Counted from the stretch's first letter, positions 43,517 to 52,498 are shown. The stretch is DNA of 64,000 bases from Hyphomonas jannaschiana VP2 (GCF_000685215.1 NZ_ARYJ01000001.1:310001-374000); one strand, 5' to 3'. Notes: generated from the sequence alone by a model not told the origin. Program-made: numbers and translations.

Positions 43517-43548
43517 AAAGGGTCTCCGAAGGGGGCCCTTTTTCTTTT
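43517..43548 (+). terminator. ilv attenuator terminator
   Basis: AAAGGGTCTCC pairs with GGGGGCCCTTT around a 3-base loop (about 11 pairs, two of them wobble), followed by TTTTTCTTTT. It lies 65 bases before the ilvB start, so it can only serve to stop transcription before ilvB. CTCCG within it can also pair with CGGAG at 43481-43485, a possible antiterminator. Confidence 0.85.
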
Positions 43549-43605
43549 CAGAAAACAATCCGGACAAACACCCTCCTTTCTAACCCCAGACGCCAGAGCA
43601 AAGTC

Positions 43606-45378
43606 ATGACCGTCAAAACCAAGCAGAAGACCGAAACACGCCTGATGACCGGCGCCGAGATCGTAATCACGGCCCTCCGGGAACAGGGTGTAGAAGTCAT
43701 GTTTGGCTATCCAGGCGGCGCGGTCCTGCCGATTTATGACGCGCTATTCTCGGCAGACGACATACGTCACGTTCTGGTGCGTCATGAGCAGGGCGCAGGC
43801 CATGCGGCCGAAGGCTATGCGCGCTCCACCGGCAAGTGCGGCGTGGCGCTGGTCACCTCTGGCCCCGGCGCGACCAATATGGTCACGCCGATCACCGACG
43901 CGATGATGGATTCGATCCCCATGGTCGTCATCTCCGGCCAGGTGCCGACGCACCTGATCGGCACGGATGCCTTCCAGGAAGCCGACACGACCGGCATCAC
44001 GCGCAGCTGCGCCAAGCACAATTACCTGGTCACCGATGTCGACCAGCTGGCCCGGACGATCCATGAGGCCTTCCACATCGCGACGTCCGGCCGCCCTGGC
44101 CCGGTCGTCATCGACATTCCCAAAGACATCCAGTTCGCGACCGGCACCTATTCCGGCAAGGACGGCGTGCACAAACCGACCTATTCGCCGAAGACCCAGC
44201 CGCAACCGGAAGCCATTGAGGCGGTCGCGGAGCTGATCGCCATGGCCCGCCGGCCTGTCTTCTACACAGGCGGCGGCGTCATCAATTCCGGGCCGAAAGC
44301 CTGCGAAGCGCTGCGCAAGCTGCAGGCCGAGACGGGCATCCCCGTCACCTCCACCCTGATGGGTCTCGGCGCCTTCCCCGCCTCCCACAAGGACTGGCTG
44401 GGCATGGTGGGCATGCATGGCAGCTACGAAGCCAACAATGCGATGCATGATTGCGACCTGATGATCTGCGTCGGCGCCCGCTTCGACGACCGTGTGACCG
44501 GCCGGATCGATGCCTTCTCACCGAACTCCAAGAAGGTCCACATCGACATCGACCCCTCCTCGATCAACAAGATCGTCCGGGTGGACGTGCCGATCGTTGC
44601 CGACTGCGGCGCAGCCCTCGAAGCGCTGATCGCTGCCGTGAAGCACCGCAAAGGCAAGCGCCCGGACCTGAAGCCCTGGAAGGCCGAGATCGACGCCTGG
44701 CGCGCCCGCGACTGTTTCGCCTATGCGCCATCGGACGAGGTCATCAAGCCGCAATACGCCATCGAACGTCTCTACGAACTGACCAAGGACCGCGATCCCT
44801 ACATCACGACCGAGGTTGGCCAGCACCAGATGTGGGCGGCGCAGTTCTTCCATTTCGACGAACCGAACCACTGGATGACCTCCGGCGGCCTCGGCACGAT
44901 GGGCTATGGCCTGCCTGCAGCAGTCGGCGTCCAGTGCGCTCATCCGGATGCGCTGGTCATCGACATTGCCGGCGAAGCCTCGATCCAGATGATGATGCAG
45001 GAGCTTTCGACCGCTGTGCAGTTCTGCCTGCCGGTGAAGGTCTTCATCCTCAACAATGAATGGATGGGCATGGTGCGCCAGTGGCAGGAATTGCTGCATG
45101 GCGAGCGCTATTCGCACTCCTATTCGGAAAGCCTGCCGGACTTCGTCAAACTGGCCGAAGCCATGGGCGCCCACGGCATCCGCTGCGAGGATCCGGCCCT
45201 GCTGGATGACAAGATCATGGAAATGATCGAGCATCCGGGCCCGGTCCTGTTCGACTGCCGGATTGAGAAGGACGGCAACTGCCTGCCCATGATCCCGTCG
45301 GGCTCTGCACATAACGAGATGATCCTCGGGCAGATAACTGGTAACGAGATTGGTGAGACCGGGCGCAAGCTCGTCTGA
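43606..45378 (+). CDS. ilvB: acetolactate synthase large subunit
   Basis: This ThDP enzyme makes acetolactate or acetohydroxybutyrate in branched-chain amino-acid synthesis. The 590-residue protein has GYPGGAVLPIYDAL, the catalytic Glu in VLVRHEQGAGHAAEGYAR, the FAD-binding middle domain, and the ThDP/Mg motif DIAGEASIQMMMQEL...ILNNEWMGMVRQWQ. The motif starts GEA and not the more common GDG, a form I recall from other alphaproteobacteria. It is controlled by the leader and terminator directly upstream. Its regulatory subunit gene ilvN follows after one inserted gene. Confidence 0.97.
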   Translation: MTVKTKQKTETRLMTGAEIVITALREQGVEVMFGYPGGAVLPIYDALFSADDIRHVLVRHEQGAGHAAEGYARSTGKCGVALVTSGPGATNMVTPITDAMMDSIPMVVISGQVPTHLIGTDAFQEADTTGITRSCAKHNYLVTDVDQLARTIHEAFHIATSGRPGPVVIDIPKDIQFATGTYSGKDGVHKPTYSPKTQPQPEAIEAVAELIAMARRPVFYTGGGVINSGPKACEALRKLQAETGIPVTSTLMGLGAFPASHKDWLGMVGMHGSYEANNAMHDCDLMICVGARFDDRVTGRIDAFSPNSKKVHIDIDPSSINKIVRVDVPIVADCGAALEALIAAVKHRKGKRPDLKPWKAEIDAWRARDCFAYAPSDEVIKPQYAIERLYELTKDRDPYITTEVGQHQMWAAQFFHFDEPNHWMTSGGLGTMGYGLPAAVGVQCAHPDALVIDIAGEASIQMMMQELSTAVQFCLPVKVFILNNEWMGMVRQWQELLHGERYSHSYSESLPDFVKLAEAMGAHGIRCEDPALLDDKIMEMIEHPGPVLFDCRIEKDGNCLPMIPSGSAHNEMILGQITGNEIGETGRKLV

Positions 45379-45420
45379 CTTCTGACAGACCGGGAACCGG
45401 CGCCGCTTCAGGGGATGGTA

Positions 45421-46119
45421 ATGGCCTTTGACAACATCTGGCAGCTACTGGCCGACAATGTCGGCACAGTCGTCACGGTGGTGTCGGCGATCGCGGCCGT
45501 GATCGGCGCGCTCGCCAGCCGGGCAGAAACCCGCAAGCAGCGCCAGCTGCGCACCGAGCAATTGCGCCAGGCCATCGACAGTTCCAGCCTCGACTGGGGC
45601 AATGCGGCCATCGATACGCTGGCCCGGGCGGCCATGCTGGCGCGCACCCGGCACCTGCATGGCAATGAAGGCGCCTTCCAGACCGCCCGCGCCGCCACGC
45701 TGATCAATCTGACTTCCCTGATCGACCGGGGCCGCATGTTTTTCCCCAATCTCGACGAACACGGGAAAGGCGCAGAGAAAGACGGCGCCTATCGCGGCTC
45801 GCGTCCGCCAATCCTCGACGCGATGGTCTGGGTTCATTGTGAAATCAAGGCGCTGACCCGTGAAGGCGGCCCGACCGGCGACAACAGCGCGGACTTCATC
45901 GATGAATGCCGGCGCCTCGTTGTGTCCGAACTGCAGGCCCATCTCGATCCGCGCCGCCTGAACCAGGTGATCGGGCGCTATGACGGGCAGACCCGTACCC
46001 ATCAGAAGCAGGCCATCGGACGCGCTGAGTCCCTCAGGCAGCAACTCTTGACTCGGCGTCCCGGGGTCTCCATCGACAACCCAACCCGCCATCCAGAACA
46101 GCCGGAGACTGTACAATGA
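45421..46119 (+). CDS. hypothetical membrane protein inside the ilv operon
   Basis: I do not recognise a named family. The 232-residue protein has one N-terminal membrane helix (VGTVVTVVSAIAAVIGALA), then a basic coiled segment (RAETRKQRQLRTEQLRQAID) and a helical cytoplasmic domain with WGNAAIDTLARAAMLARTRHL and NLDEHGKGAEKDGAYRGSRPPILDAMVWV. I prefer the ATG at 45421, with AGGGG 6 bases before it, over 45415. It starts 42 bp after ilvB and overlaps ilvN by 4 bp, so it is translated with the acetolactate synthase subunits. Its layout is like that of the protein at 4101. Confidence 0.75.
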   Translation: MAFDNIWQLLADNVGTVVTVVSAIAAVIGALASRAETRKQRQLRTEQLRQAIDSSSLDWGNAAIDTLARAAMLARTRHLHGNEGAFQTARAATLINLTSLIDRGRMFFPNLDEHGKGAEKDGAYRGSRPPILDAMVWVHCEIKALTREGGPTGDNSADFIDECRRLVVSELQAHLDPRRLNQVIGRYDGQTRTHQKQAIGRAESLRQQLLTRRPGVSIDNPTRHPEQPETVQ

Positions 46120-46697
46120 GCGACGGATCCGGAACGCCCGCTCCGAACGGACCGCAGAACGGGCCGAAGTCCGCCTACTTCCTCAACCATGAGGATGAAG
46201 CCGTCGAGCGCCGCACGCTGGCCGTGCTGGTCGACAACGAGCCGGGCGTGCTTGCCCGTGTCGTCGGCCTGTTCTCCGGGCGCGGCTATAACATCGACAG
46301 CCTGACCGTGGCCGAGGTGGATGCCTCCAGCCACCAGTCGCGCATCACCATTGTCACCCAGGGCACACCGCACATCCTGGAGCAGATTGAAGCGCACCTG
46401 ATGCGCCTCGTGCCGGTTGGCGAAGTCGTGGACATCACAAAATCGAAGCGCGGCATCGAGCGTGAACTTGCCCTCGTAAAAGTGGCCGGCAGTGGCGAGA
46501 AGCGCGTGGAAGCGCTTCGCATTGCCCAGATTTTCCGCGCCAATGTGATCGATACGACGAATGAGAGCTTCATCTTCGAGATCACCGGCGCTTCCGACAA
46601 GATCAGCCAGTTCGTGGATCTGATGACGCCGCTTGGCCTGGTCGAGGTCAGCCGCACCGGCGTACTCTCAATCAAGCGCGGGAAGGAAAAGGGATGA
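46116..46697 (+). CDS. ilvN: acetolactate synthase small (regulatory) subunit
   Basis: The 193-residue subunit gives valine feedback control to IlvB. After a 30-residue flexible start comes an ACT domain, RRTLAVLVDNEPGVLARVVGLFSGRGYNIDSLTVAEVD, and the C-terminal domain with ALVKVAGSGEKRVEALRIAQIFRANVID. It overlaps the membrane-protein gene before it (4 bp) and the exported-protein gene after it (4 bp), which shows tight coupling. Confidence 0.96.
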   Translation: MSDGSGTPAPNGPQNGPKSAYFLNHEDEAVERRTLAVLVDNEPGVLARVVGLFSGRGYNIDSLTVAEVDASSHQSRITIVTQGTPHILEQIEAHLMRLVPVGEVVDITKSKRGIERELALVKVAGSGEKRVEALRIAQIFRANVIDTTNESFIFEITGASDKISQFVDLMTPLGLVEVSRTGVLSIKRGKEKG

Positions 46698-47353
46698 TGC
46701 ACCGCCTTTTCGCCCTCCCCCTGCTGGCTGCCTGTTTCGCTGCGCCTGCGCTGGCCGAACCGCCGATGCCGGAAAGCTGCAAGCCGCGCGTGGCCGGAGT
46801 GGCGCTGGCCGTGGCCGACGAGGCCGGCAAGGCACAGCTGGCCTGCGATGTTGACCGGGCAGCGATCTACGAAAACCGTGCCGACGCGATTTTCGGGCAG
46901 GTCGCCGATCCGCTCGTCAGCGTGATCGATACCGCGATCTCCCCCAGCGGAGCGGTTTATGTCTACGCCGTCAGCGACGTTCAGGGCACGATGATCCTCA
47001 ATGCCCGCTCGGTGCCGGCCGATATGGAACAGCCCGGCAATGTACCGGTCTGCCAGCTGAAGACACTGATGCCGGACGACGCGGCCGCGCAGGTTTCCAT
47101 CGGCCTCCTGAAAGCTGCCTCACCCGACCTGCCCGGCTATGCCGAGCGGATGGAAGTCGTGGTCAATCCGGACGGATCGCACCGGTCTGTCCTGCTGCTC
47201 GATTCCCACGACGTGGTCAGCCGTGTGCAGACCGCGAACGGGACACGCAATTTCTCCCGCCACATCCGCCAGAGCGACGATGTGGCGAAACTCAACGAAT
47301 TGATCATTGGCGTCGCCAATGTCAGCGACGGCTGGGACTGCAACGCCCCCTGA
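46694..47353 (+). CDS. hypothetical exported protein inside the ilv operon
   Basis: I do not recognise this 219-residue protein. It has a signal peptide ([17 protein letters not shown], probably cleaved before EPP; the Cys is not in a good lipobox), and a mature domain with four Cys (ESCKPR, ACDVDR, VCQLK, DCNAP), suggesting two disulfides in the periplasm. [23 protein letters not shown]-like strands suggest a beta-rich fold. Its ATG overlaps the ilvN stop, and ilvC starts 50 bp after it. A periplasmic protein inside an amino-acid biosynthesis operon is odd; it may be only a transcriptional passenger. Confidence 0.7.
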   Translation: MMHRLFALPLLAACFAAPALAEPPMPESCKPRVAGVALAVADEAGKAQLACDVDRAAIYENRADAIFGQVADPLVSVIDTAISPSGAVYVYAVSDVQGTMILNARSVPADMEQPGNVPVCQLKTLMPDDAAAQVSIGLLKAASPDLPGYAERMEVVVNPDGSHRSVLLLDSHDVVSRVQTANGTRNFSRHIRQSDDVAKLNELIIGVANVSDGWDCNAP

Positions 47354-47403
47354 CCGCCTCATCCCTATCCAGAACAACCCCCGACGGAGCCGAACGGAAG
47401 CCC

Positions 47404-48423
47404 ATGAAAGTTTATTACGAGCAGGACGCAGATCTCGCCCTCATCCAGAGCAAGAAAGTGGCCGTGATCGGCTATGGCAGCCAGGGTCACGCCCATGTGC
47501 TGAACATGCGCGACAGCGGTGTGAAACAGGTCAAAGTCGGCCTTCAGGAAGGCTCGGCCAGCCGCAAGAAAGCTGAAGCCGAAGGCCTCGAAGTCGTCAC
47601 CCCCGCTGAAGCCACCCAGTGGGCCGACGTGGTCATGATCCTGATCCCGGACGAAAAGCAGGCTGTGCTGTACGCCAACGAGATCGAGCCGCACCTGCGC
47701 GCCGGCCAGCACATCATGTTCGGCCACGGTTTCAACGTGCACTACAACCTGATCCGCCCGCGCGCCGATGTCGACGTGTCCCTGTCGGCCCCGAAAGGCC
47801 CGGGTCACACGCTGCGTGCGCAATACCAGATGGGCTTCGGCCTGCCGGGCCTCGTCGCCATCCACCAGGACGCGACCGGCACCGCCAGGGACGTCGCCCT
47901 CTCCTACTCGAAAGCCATCGGCAACACCCGCGCCGGCGTGATCGAAACCTCCTTCCGTGAAGAGACCGAAACCGACCTCTTCGGCGAACAGGCCGTTCTC
48001 TGCGGCGGTATCGTTGAGCTGATCAAGGCTGGCTACGAAACCCTGGTCGAAGCCGGCTATGCGCCGGAAATGGCCTATTTCGAATGCCTTCACGAGACCA
48101 AGCTGATCGTCGACCTGATCTATGAAGGCGGCATCGCCAACATGAACTACTCGATCTCCAACACGGCCGAGTATGGCGAATACGTTTCCGGCCCGCGCGT
48201 CGTGAACTCGGACGCCAAGGCGAACATGAAGAAGGTTCTGGAAGACATCCAGAACGGCACCTTCGCCCGCAACTGGGTGCTGGAAAACCAGGCCGGCGCA
48301 CCGGGCTTCAACGCCATGCGCCAGCGCATGAACAGCCACCCGATCGAGGAAGTCGGCGAGAAGCTGCGCGGCATGATGCACTGGGCCCAGAACGACCGCC
48401 TGGTCGACAAATCCCGGAACTAA
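47404..48423 (+). CDS. ilvC: ketol-acid reductoisomerase, class I
   Basis: IlvC rearranges and reduces acetolactate and acetohydroxybutyrate. The 339-residue length is that of the short class I enzyme. [22 protein letters not shown] is the nucleotide-binding loop, and the KARI domain carries the Mg ligands in [17 protein letters not shown] and [17 protein letters not shown]. The NADP-binding loop has Gln-Glu-Gly-Ser-Ala-Ser-Arg-Lys. It is the last enzyme of the ilv cluster and is followed by the hairpin at 48433-48465. Confidence 0.98.
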   Translation: MKVYYEQDADLALIQSKKVAVIGYGSQGHAHVLNMRDSGVKQVKVGLQEGSASRKKAEAEGLEVVTPAEATQWADVVMILIPDEKQAVLYANEIEPHLRAGQHIMFGHGFNVHYNLIRPRADVDVSLSAPKGPGHTLRAQYQMGFGLPGLVAIHQDATGTARDVALSYSKAIGNTRAGVIETSFREETETDLFGEQAVLCGGIVELIKAGYETLVEAGYAPEMAYFECLHETKLIVDLIYEGGIANMNYSISNTAEYGEYVSGPRVVNSDAKANMKKVLEDIQNGTFARNWVLENQAGAPGFNAMRQRMNSHPIEEVGEKLRGMMHWAQNDRLVDKSRN

Positions 48424-48432
48424 CCCCCCTCG

Positions 48433-48465
48433 CGCCCCCGTTCAAACGCTGTTAGAGCGGGGGCG
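48433..48465. terminator. GC hairpin after ilvC, reaching the next start codon
   Basis: CGCCCCCG pairs with CGGGGGCG across a 17-base loop. The 3' arm contains the only purine-rich ribosome-site candidate of the next gene and its last base is the first of that gene's GTG start. No T-tract follows. It could stabilise the ilv message and lower translation of the downstream gene. Confidence 0.5.
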
Positions 48466-49343
48466 TGACCTCCACCGATCCGATTCTTGTTGCAGGCGTG
48501 AACCGCCCATTGGGGGCATGTATCGCGCTGGACCTTGCCGGACGCGGCCTGAAAGTCGTCGGCACACGGCGCCATCCCGATGTGGATCTCGACGCCCGTA
48601 TGCAGGCCGCCGGTATTGAGCTTGCGCCCCTTGACCTGACAGACCTGACCGCGATCAGCGCCCTGGCGCCTCAGTTGTCCAGTGTCATTCTGACACCGAT
48701 CCTGTCGATCTCCGGCCCGGCCGCACGCGCTTTCCATGCAGGGGGCGTGAGGCGCGGGGTCGTCTTTTCCTCGAACAATGTCGCGATCGTCGGCGAAGAC
48801 CCCGTCTATGACCGGCTCCGCGCGGCTGAAGCGGACGTTCTGGAGAATGCATCCGGCTGGGCGGTCCTGCGGCCGACCATGATCTATGGATACCCGGGGG
48901 ACGGAAACCTGTCGCGCCTGTTGCGGATGCTGGCGCGCTTGCCGGTGTTTCCACGCCTCGGTTCCGGTGAGGCGAGCCAGCAGCCGATCCATTTTGAAGA
49001 CCTTGCCCGCCTGGCGGCCGCGCTGGTCACGGGCGAATGGAACGCGGCCGGCCTCCTCGCTGTCGGCGGGCCGCAGATCCTGTCTCACCGGGAGCTGATC
49101 GCGACAGCGCGCCGGGCGACCGGGCGCGGCGGCATCGACCTGCCGGTGCCGCTGGGGCCGGTTCGGGCAGTCGTGTCCCTGCTGACCGGGCTTGGGGTAA
49201 AACTGCCACTCAGCCCGGCACAGCTGGCGCGGATTGACCTCGACAAGGCCGCGGTGAACCCGGCGGACATTCCGGCAGCGCTGCGCCCGCAGGTCATGCC
49301 GGAGGAAGGCCTGACACGTCTCGCGCTCGACCTCGATATTTAA
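48465..49343 (+). CDS. NAD(P)-binding extended-SDR-like protein (NDUFA9/NmrA type)
   Basis: The 292-residue protein has a Rossmann N-terminus (ILVAGVNRPLGACIALDLAGRG), a strand ending RRGVVFSSNN, and LRPTMIYGYPGDGNLSRLL, as in atypical extended SDRs related to the complex I 39-kDa subunit or NAD-dependent epimerases. The nucleotide loop is GVNRPLG, a variation on GxxGxxG, and the classic YxxxK is missing, so catalysis is doubtful. The start is a GTG at 48465 overlapped by a hairpin; a GTG at 48498 is an alternative. It overlaps the GH25 gene by 4 bp at its end. Confidence 0.82.
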   Translation: MTSTDPILVAGVNRPLGACIALDLAGRGLKVVGTRRHPDVDLDARMQAAGIELAPLDLTDLTAISALAPQLSSVILTPILSISGPAARAFHAGGVRRGVVFSSNNVAIVGEDPVYDRLRAAEADVLENASGWAVLRPTMIYGYPGDGNLSRLLRMLARLPVFPRLGSGEASQQPIHFEDLARLAAALVTGEWNAAGLLAVGGPQILSHRELIATARRATGRGGIDLPVPLGPVRAVVSLLTGLGVKLPLSPAQLARIDLDKAAVNPADIPAALRPQVMPEEGLTRLALDLDI

Positions 49344-50011
49344 GGCGTGCCGGGCACGCGGTTGAGATCCACAAACCCGTCGACCCCGGGCACCTGACCT
49401 TTCATCGAATACTGCCAGATCAGCACCTCCCCGTCCGGCGGGCCGGACAGGCTGCGCATCCAGACCGGATGACCGGGAAAGTGTCCGGCCAGCCAGTCGC
49501 GATGGAAATCCGGTGTCGTGTAGAGCACGGGCGGCGCGCCATATTCGGCTTCCAGCGCATCCAGAAACGTCCTGATTTCTGCCCGGACGGCCTCTTTGGA
49601 TCCGTCCGGCGGGCAATTATGGGCGTATTCCAGGTCGACTGCCGGGGGCAGCGTGCCTTCGCGCACTTCGACTGACTGGATGAAATTCTCCGCCTGTGCT
49701 GCGCCATTCCGGCAGAGCAGGTAGAAATGATAGGCCCCGACATGCCAGCCACGCTCGCTCGCCGCCAGCCAGTTTTCCTGAAACCGTGTGTCCTTCCAGT
49801 CGCGCCCTTCGGTGGCTTTCAGATAGACGAAATCGAGCGGCGCGCTGCTGAGCGCGTCCCAGTTCACCCGGCCATTGTGGTGGGAAAGGTCGATGCCCTC
49901 ATTGCCGGGGGTGAACGGTCCGTTCTGCGCTATCTCCGCAACAGGCGCGGCGCGCTCCGAGCAGGCAGTCACGGTCAGGAGAAAGGCGGCGGTCAGGCAG
50001 ATGAAGCGCAT
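49340..50011 (-). CDS. GH25 lysozyme lipoprotein
   Basis: The 223-residue protein has a lipoprotein signal (ICLTAAFLLTVTAC, Cys about residue 17) and a GH25 muramidase domain: GIDLSHHNGRVNW with the catalytic Asp, FVYLKATEGRDW, GAYHFYLLC, and the catalytic pair PPAVDLEY (Asp-x-Glu). It would cut the N-acetylmuramic acid linkage of peptidoglycan in the periplasm. The ATG at 50011 was chosen for the signal peptide; the frame continues open upstream without protein-like sequence. It is divergent from a bactofilin gene 177 bp away. Confidence 0.92.
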   Translation of the reverse strand: MRFICLTAAFLLTVTACSERAAPVAEIAQNGPFTPGNEGIDLSHHNGRVNWDALSSAPLDFVYLKATEGRDWKDTRFQENWLAASERGWHVGAYHFYLLCRNGAAQAENFIQSVEVREGTLPPAVDLEYAHNCPPDGSKEAVRAEIRTFLDALEAEYGAPPVLYTTPDFHRDWLAGHFPGHPVWMRSLSGPPDGEVLIWQYSMKGQVPGVDGFVDLNRVPGTP

Positions 50012-50188
50012 AGGCTGATCCAATCCCCTCTCTCCGGCGCCCCCGCGGCATGCCGGTGGCCAGATCGGGGCAATTCCCCGACTGAAGGCCCACGCACACC
50101 AATTTTCCCCTGAAATCAACAGGTTCTGCGGTCTGGGCACAATCCCTGCATAGACGCGCTTGTGAACAAGAAAAGGGCTTAGACCTCC

Positions 50189-50698
50189 ATGGCACCTGCA
50201 GACAAAATGCGCGGCGGAGAACCGGCAAACCTGATCCTGAAGGGCACCACACTTGAGGGCGACCTGCGGTTCGGGGCCCAACTGGTCGTTGCAGGCGTGA
50301 TCAAAGGCAACATCCACTGCGAAAGCATGCTGATCGTCGAACGCGGCGGCCGTGTCGAAGGCCGTATCGAAGCCCCGCTCATCGTCGTGCATGGTGAGCT
50401 GGTAGGCACGGTTCTGGCGACCCAGTCGATCGAAATCTGGTCGGGCGCAACGGTCGGCGGAGACGTCGCCGCGCGGTCCATCCGTGTCGATGAAGGCGCC
50501 ATGCTGACAGCCAATCTGCTGATCGCTGCGGATCTGCCGGACCGTCTCGGGCCGCCGGATCCTGTTCAGGCCCCAAAAGCCGACCCGGTCCCAGCAGGGC
50601 GCCCTGTGGAGCCGCCTGTCACGCGGTCACAGCCAGCATCGCCCATAACACCGCCAGCCTCTTTCCTGTCTCCCGGCCCGGTGACGGATCGCCGCTAA
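50189..50698 (+). CDS. bactofilin
   Basis: The 169-residue protein is a polymer-forming cytoskeletal element with the right-handed beta-helix repeat: LILKGTTLEGDLRFGAQLVVAGVIKGNI, VERGGRVEGRIEAPLIVVHGELVG and QSIEIWSGATVGGDVAARSIRV (about residues 14-110). The C-terminus is Pro-rich and disordered. Bactofilins localise cell-wall enzymes and control stalk shape in Caulobacter and Hyphomonas. The neighbouring GH25 lysozyme gene makes a bactofilin-hydrolase pair plausible. Confidence 0.93.
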   Translation: MAPADKMRGGEPANLILKGTTLEGDLRFGAQLVVAGVIKGNIHCESMLIVERGGRVEGRIEAPLIVVHGELVGTVLATQSIEIWSGATVGGDVAARSIRVDEGAMLTANLLIAADLPDRLGPPDPVQAPKADPVPAGRPVEPPVTRSQPASPITPPASFLSPGPVTDRR

Positions 50699-50717
50699 GG
50701 CAAAGCGCGGCTGCGGA

Positions 50718-51314
50718 TCAGCCGCCGCGCATGTCTTTCAGGCGTTCGAACGCAACGGAATCCGGATCATAAGCGCCCAGCTCGTCCAGCCGGGTGCAGG
50801 CCCATTCATAATCGCGATTGCAGGCGTCCTGCAGGACGCGCGTGCCTTCCGGCACATTCTTGGCGCCCCCCGTTCCGGTGAACAGCATGTTGCCATAACC
50901 GGCACAGCCGCTGACTTCACCAAGATCGCAGGATTCTTTGTAGAGGCCGCGCGCCTTCACCGGATCGGCGTCCATCCCGCGGCCCAGCATGGTCATATAG
51001 GCCAGTGAGGCACAGCCCTTGCCATTATCGCCCTTGCAGGCCCGGTCATACGCCTTGATGGCAAGTCCATAATCCTGCGTGCCGCCAGTGCCCTTGCGAT
51101 AGGAATCGCCCGCAGTCACGCAGGCATCATAGTCGCGGGCGGCGCAGGCGGTGTTCGCTTCCTGACGGGCGGCACGTTGTTCGGCGAAAGTCTCTTTGGC
51201 GTTTTCCAGCGCGATCTCGGCCTGGGAGCGTTCAACCCGGCCATACTGGGCGGCGGCTGGCAGGGCGATGGCGCAACAGGTCAGTGCGGCGGCAATCAGA
51301 GGGGAGCGTAGCAT
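50718..51314 (-). CDS. exported Sel1-like repeat protein
   Basis: The 198-residue protein has a signal peptide (LIAAALTCCAIALPAAA) and two to three Sel1-like helical repeats with paired Cys (AIKAYDRACKGDNGKGCASLAYM, LYKESCDLGEVSGCAGYGNML). Such repeats mediate protein contacts, and the Cys pairs suggest disulfides in the periplasm. GGAAGGG precedes the ATG at 51314. It is convergent with the bactofilin gene. The C-terminal part of the caspase-like protein at 39560 has similar Cys-paired helices. Confidence 0.8.
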   Translation of the reverse strand: MLRSPLIAAALTCCAIALPAAAQYGRVERSQAEIALENAKETFAEQRAARQEANTACAARDYDACVTAGDSYRKGTGGTQDYGLAIKAYDRACKGDNGKGCASLAYMTMLGRGMDADPVKARGLYKESCDLGEVSGCAGYGNMLFTGTGGAKNVPEGTRVLQDACNRDYEWACTRLDELGAYDPDSVAFERLKDMRGG

Positions 51315-51492
51315 GGGGTCTGCCCTTCCTAAGTCATTGTTCCGGCTCTGATATAGGGACCGGGCCATGGGGTCACCAAGACTTTACCGGCTTAAGCTTT
51401 CTTAACCTGCGATTGCCCTTGCTGCCCCTCCTGCCGCAGGGCAGTATTCCCCGACAAAAAAAAGCGCGATCGGAGAAAAGGGAGATTTCCGT

Positions 51493-52464
51493 ATGGCCGC
51501 ACAGGACCAGGCCCCGATCGGATCGGGATTTCACGACAAATCGACAGCTGCCGAAGTGATCGAAGGGATCGACCTTTCCGGAAAGAACGCCGTGGTCACC
51601 GGGGGCTATTCCGGCATCGGACTGGAAACCGTCCGGGCATTGGCCTCGGCTGGCGCCCGCGTGACGGTCCCGGCCCGGCGGCTCGACACGGCCGAAGCTG
51701 CGCTGGCCGATGTCCCCGGCGATATTGAGATCGCGGCGATGGACCTGGCAGACCTTGCCAGTGTCGAGAAATTCACCCGCGAATATGACGAAACCGGGCG
51801 CGGCCTCGACATCCTGATCAACAATGCCGGCATCATGGCCTGCCCGCTCGCCCGGGTCGGCCCCGGCTGGGAAAGCCAGTTCGGCATCAACCATCTCGGC
51901 CACATGGCGATGAGCCTCGCCCTCGCCCCCGCCATGCAGCGCACGGAGAATGCGCGCCTCGTCGCCCTCTCCTCCATCGGCCATGCCCGCTCGGACATTA
52001 TCTGGGACGACCCGAACTACAATGAACGCGCCTATGACAAATGGGAGGCATACGGACAGGCCAAGACCGCCGATGCGCTGTTTGCCCTTGGCGTCGACCG
52101 GCGCGGGCGCGACATCGGCATCCGCGCTTTCTCGGTCCATCCCGGCGGCATCTTCACCCCGCTGCAACGCCACCTGCCGGAAGAAGAAATGGTCGCGCTT
52201 GGCTGGAAAGCACCGGACGGGTCCATCCCGCCCATGGTGCTGGAACGGTTCAAGACACCGGAACAGGGCGCCTCGACCACAGTCTGGGCGGCCACCTCGC
52301 CTCAGCTTGAAGGCCGCGGCGGCGTCTATTGCGAAGATTGCGACATTGCACAACTGGCCACCGAGACCAGTGAGCGCTGGGAACATGTCCGCCCCTGGGC
52401 CTGCGACGATGAACGCGCAGAACGCCTGTGGGAAATGAGTGAGAAAATGCTGGCAAACGCCTGA
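51493..52464 (+). CDS. short-chain dehydrogenase/reductase
   Basis: The 323-residue protein is a classical SDR of the retinol-dehydrogenase/WWOX-like group: AVVTGGYSGIGLETVRALA (TGxxxGIG), ILINNAGIMACP (NNAG), a catalytic Ser in LVALSSIGHA and the YxxxK in WEAYGQAKTADALF. Substrate unknown. GGGAG precedes the ATG. The C-terminus extends about 60 residues past the usual SDR end. It is followed after 34 bp by the methyltransferase-like lipoprotein gene in the same direction. Confidence 0.93.
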   Translation: MAAQDQAPIGSGFHDKSTAAEVIEGIDLSGKNAVVTGGYSGIGLETVRALASAGARVTVPARRLDTAEAALADVPGDIEIAAMDLADLASVEKFTREYDETGRGLDILINNAGIMACPLARVGPGWESQFGINHLGHMAMSLALAPAMQRTENARLVALSSIGHARSDIIWDDPNYNERAYDKWEAYGQAKTADALFALGVDRRGRDIGIRAFSVHPGGIFTPLQRHLPEEEMVALGWKAPDGSIPPMVLERFKTPEQGASTTVWAATSPQLEGRGGVYCEDCDIAQLATETSERWEHVRPWACDDERAERLWEMSEKMLANA

Positions 52465-52498
52465 TCCGGGGACGGATCACCCTGAGGAGAACAGGAAG

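Noticed and set aside
51391-51406. TTAA-N6-TTAA resembling a CtrA box upstream of the SDR gene
   Set aside because: The spacer is 6 and not 7 bp. The same holds for TTAA-CACAAA-TTAA at 15448, which is better explained as part of a longer palindrome.
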